This document shows, one piece after another, positions 63,220 through 64,000 of a DNA stretch of 64,000 nt. Source of the DNA: Streptomyces niger (GTDB lineage Bacteria; Actinomycetota; Actinomycetes; Streptomycetales; Streptomycetaceae); the NCBI RefSeq assembly GCF_000718305.1, contig NZ_JOFQ01000007.1:434001-498000 (forward strand). The letters are read 5' to 3'. The notes beneath the pieces are model-generated. The model did not search any database. It saw only the letters and a list, made by a program, of their open reading frames with translations, and was not told where the DNA came from. Both the position numbers and the translations under genes were made by a program. Each line of letters starts with the position of its first letter. The stretch's first letter is position 1.

Positions 63220-64000
63220 TCAGGGTGAGATCTTTTCGAGCGGCTGGTCGGTGGTCTCCTCGGCGAAGAACGCGGCGGCCAGCGCACCGACGAGGGCGAC
63301 CCCGCCCAGCGTCAGAAAGACCGCGGAAACCTCCCCGCCGCCCGCGTAGATCGCACCGACCAGGACCGGGCCGAGGATCACCCCGAGCCGGTTGAGCGCC
63401 CCGCCGACGCTGCATCCCAGCGCCCGCATGCGCGTCGGGTACAGCTCGGGCGTGTACAGGTACAGACAGATGTTGGACCCGAAGAAGCAGACTGCGGCGA
63501 GCGATGTCCACACCAGTACCTGCACCGGCGTACGGGCACCGAGCGCGGCCAGCACGATCAGCAGGGCGGCCGCGCCACCGAGGAAGACCGCGAAGACCTT
63601 GCGCCGACCGATCACGTCGACCGTGAGCGCGACCAGCAGACACCCGAGGAAACCGGCGACCGAGGTGACGGTGGAGTACAGGAGCGAGTCGGAGAGCGAC
63701 AGCCCGTACTGCTTGCCGTAGATCGTCGGCAGCCAGGACGTGATCCCGTAGTTCACGAAATAGCCGGTGAACCACAGCGTCCCGATGACCAGTGTCCGGC
63801 GCCGGTACCGACCGGTGAACAGGCCCTTCACGCCGGTCGCGGCGGCTTCGGCGGGGGTTGCGGGGGTTGTGGGATCGGTGGCCCGGCCGCTTCGGGCGGA
63901 GCGCCCGGGGGGCGAAGCCGATGTCGATACTCCGGCGCCGCCCGGCCCCGGCGTTCCGGTGGCGGTGGAGGTGGGCGCGGCGCCCGGCTCCGGTGCTCCG
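63220..64000 (-). CDS. MFS transporter, C-terminal half (5' end outside window)
   Basis: 260 residues visible; the frame is open to base 64000. A long Pro/Thr/Ala-rich linker (64000-63832), then six membrane segments (VIGTLWFTGYFVNYGITSWL, LYSTVTSVAGFLGCLLVALT, and so on) with the sugar-transporter loop DVIGRRKVFAVF and YTPELYPTRMRALG, a signature of the sugar/SV2-type MFS group. By position it belongs with the AraC and GH35 genes, likely importing the sugar. The N-terminal six helices lie outside the window. Confidence 0.85.
   Translation of the reverse strand, partial: GAPEPGAAPTSTATGTPGPGGAGVSTSASPPGRSARSGRATDPTTPATPAEAAATGVKGLFTGRYRRRTLVIGTLWFTGYFVNYGITSWLPTIYGKQYGLSLSDSLLYSTVTSVAGFLGCLLVALTVDVIGRRKVFAVFLGGAAALLIVLAALGARTPVQVLVWTSLAAVCFFGSNICLYLYTPELYPTRMRALGCSVGGALNRLGVILGPVLVGAIYAGGGEVSAVFLTLGGVALVGALAAAFFAEETTDQPLEKISP

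Noticed and set aside
59904..63287. Single 1127-codon minus-strand frame joining GH35 to sequence beyond the AraC gene
   Set aside because: Only the part below 62021 matches GH35; the rest is antisense to the well-supported AraC gene and is low-complexity.

Overview
The window is a high-GC, GC3-biased actinobacterial chromosome segment that I read as Streptomyces. The evidence is the gene order (dnaE - his operon - hisI/trpE - trpCMBA - lgt - gltBD), a TrpM modulator gene, a bifunctional PriA-type isomerase, frequent GTG/TTG starts, and a trypsin very close to Streptomyces griseus trypsin. No rRNA, tRNA or CRISPR array was seen. Both window ends cut a gene: dnaE at the left and an MFS transporter at the right.

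Layout. 1-9.2 kb: the dnaE 3' part, a small basic protein, a NYN-domain protein, an ABC transporter pair, a DUF2567 membrane protein, ribosomal protein bL37, a YbaK-type deacylase with a LON-substrate-domain protein, and a large repeat-rich membrane-anchored protein. 9.4-15.3 kb: a tightly overlapping histidine operon (hisD-hisC-hisB-small membrane protein-hisH-priA-ridA-like-hisF) ended by a hairpin. 15.3-25.4 kb: an accessory block holding a Doc/Fic-like toxin-antitoxin pair, a three-gene cobalt-type nitrile hydratase or thiocyanate hydrolase-like enzyme, and a LysR-controlled succinate dehydrogenase operon sdhC-sdhA-sdhB. That operon has an RNA-guided nuclease gene (iscB) embedded between sdhA and sdhB. 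The block ends with a phosphoribosyltransferase and a YggS-like PLP protein. 25.4-33.7 kb: hisI and the dispersed tryptophan genes (trpE, two Trp-associated membrane proteins, trpC, trpM, trpB, trpA) up to a clear intrinsic terminator.

33.7-48.1 kb: a DsbA-like thioredoxin, lgt, four overlapping ADP-ribosylglycohydrolase paralogues on the minus strand, a VIT-family metal transporter, and gltB-gltD behind a long structured leader. 48.2-64 kb: a Uma2-family nuclease-fold protein, a PPOX flavin/F420 protein, an acyl-CoA synthetase, an MBL-fold hydrolase, an HExxH metalloprotease-like protein, a secreted trypsin and a secreted GH101 endo-alpha-N-acetylgalactosaminidase. These are followed by a C45 autoproteolytic hydrolase with a MurR/RpiR regulator, and a GH35 beta-galactosidase flanked by an AraC regulator and an MFS transporter.

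How the genes work together: PriA serves both His and Trp synthesis (no separate trpF is seen). The GltBD, HisH and TrpE reactions tie the region to glutamine/glutamate nitrogen. The most unusual locus is sdhC-sdhA-iscB-sdhB. The IscB is intact in all its nuclease motifs, is preceded by a densely structured putative omega-RNA, lacks visible transposon ends and is translationally coupled to sdhB. The last 26 codons of sdhA carry foreign-looking codon usage, as if acquired together with iscB.
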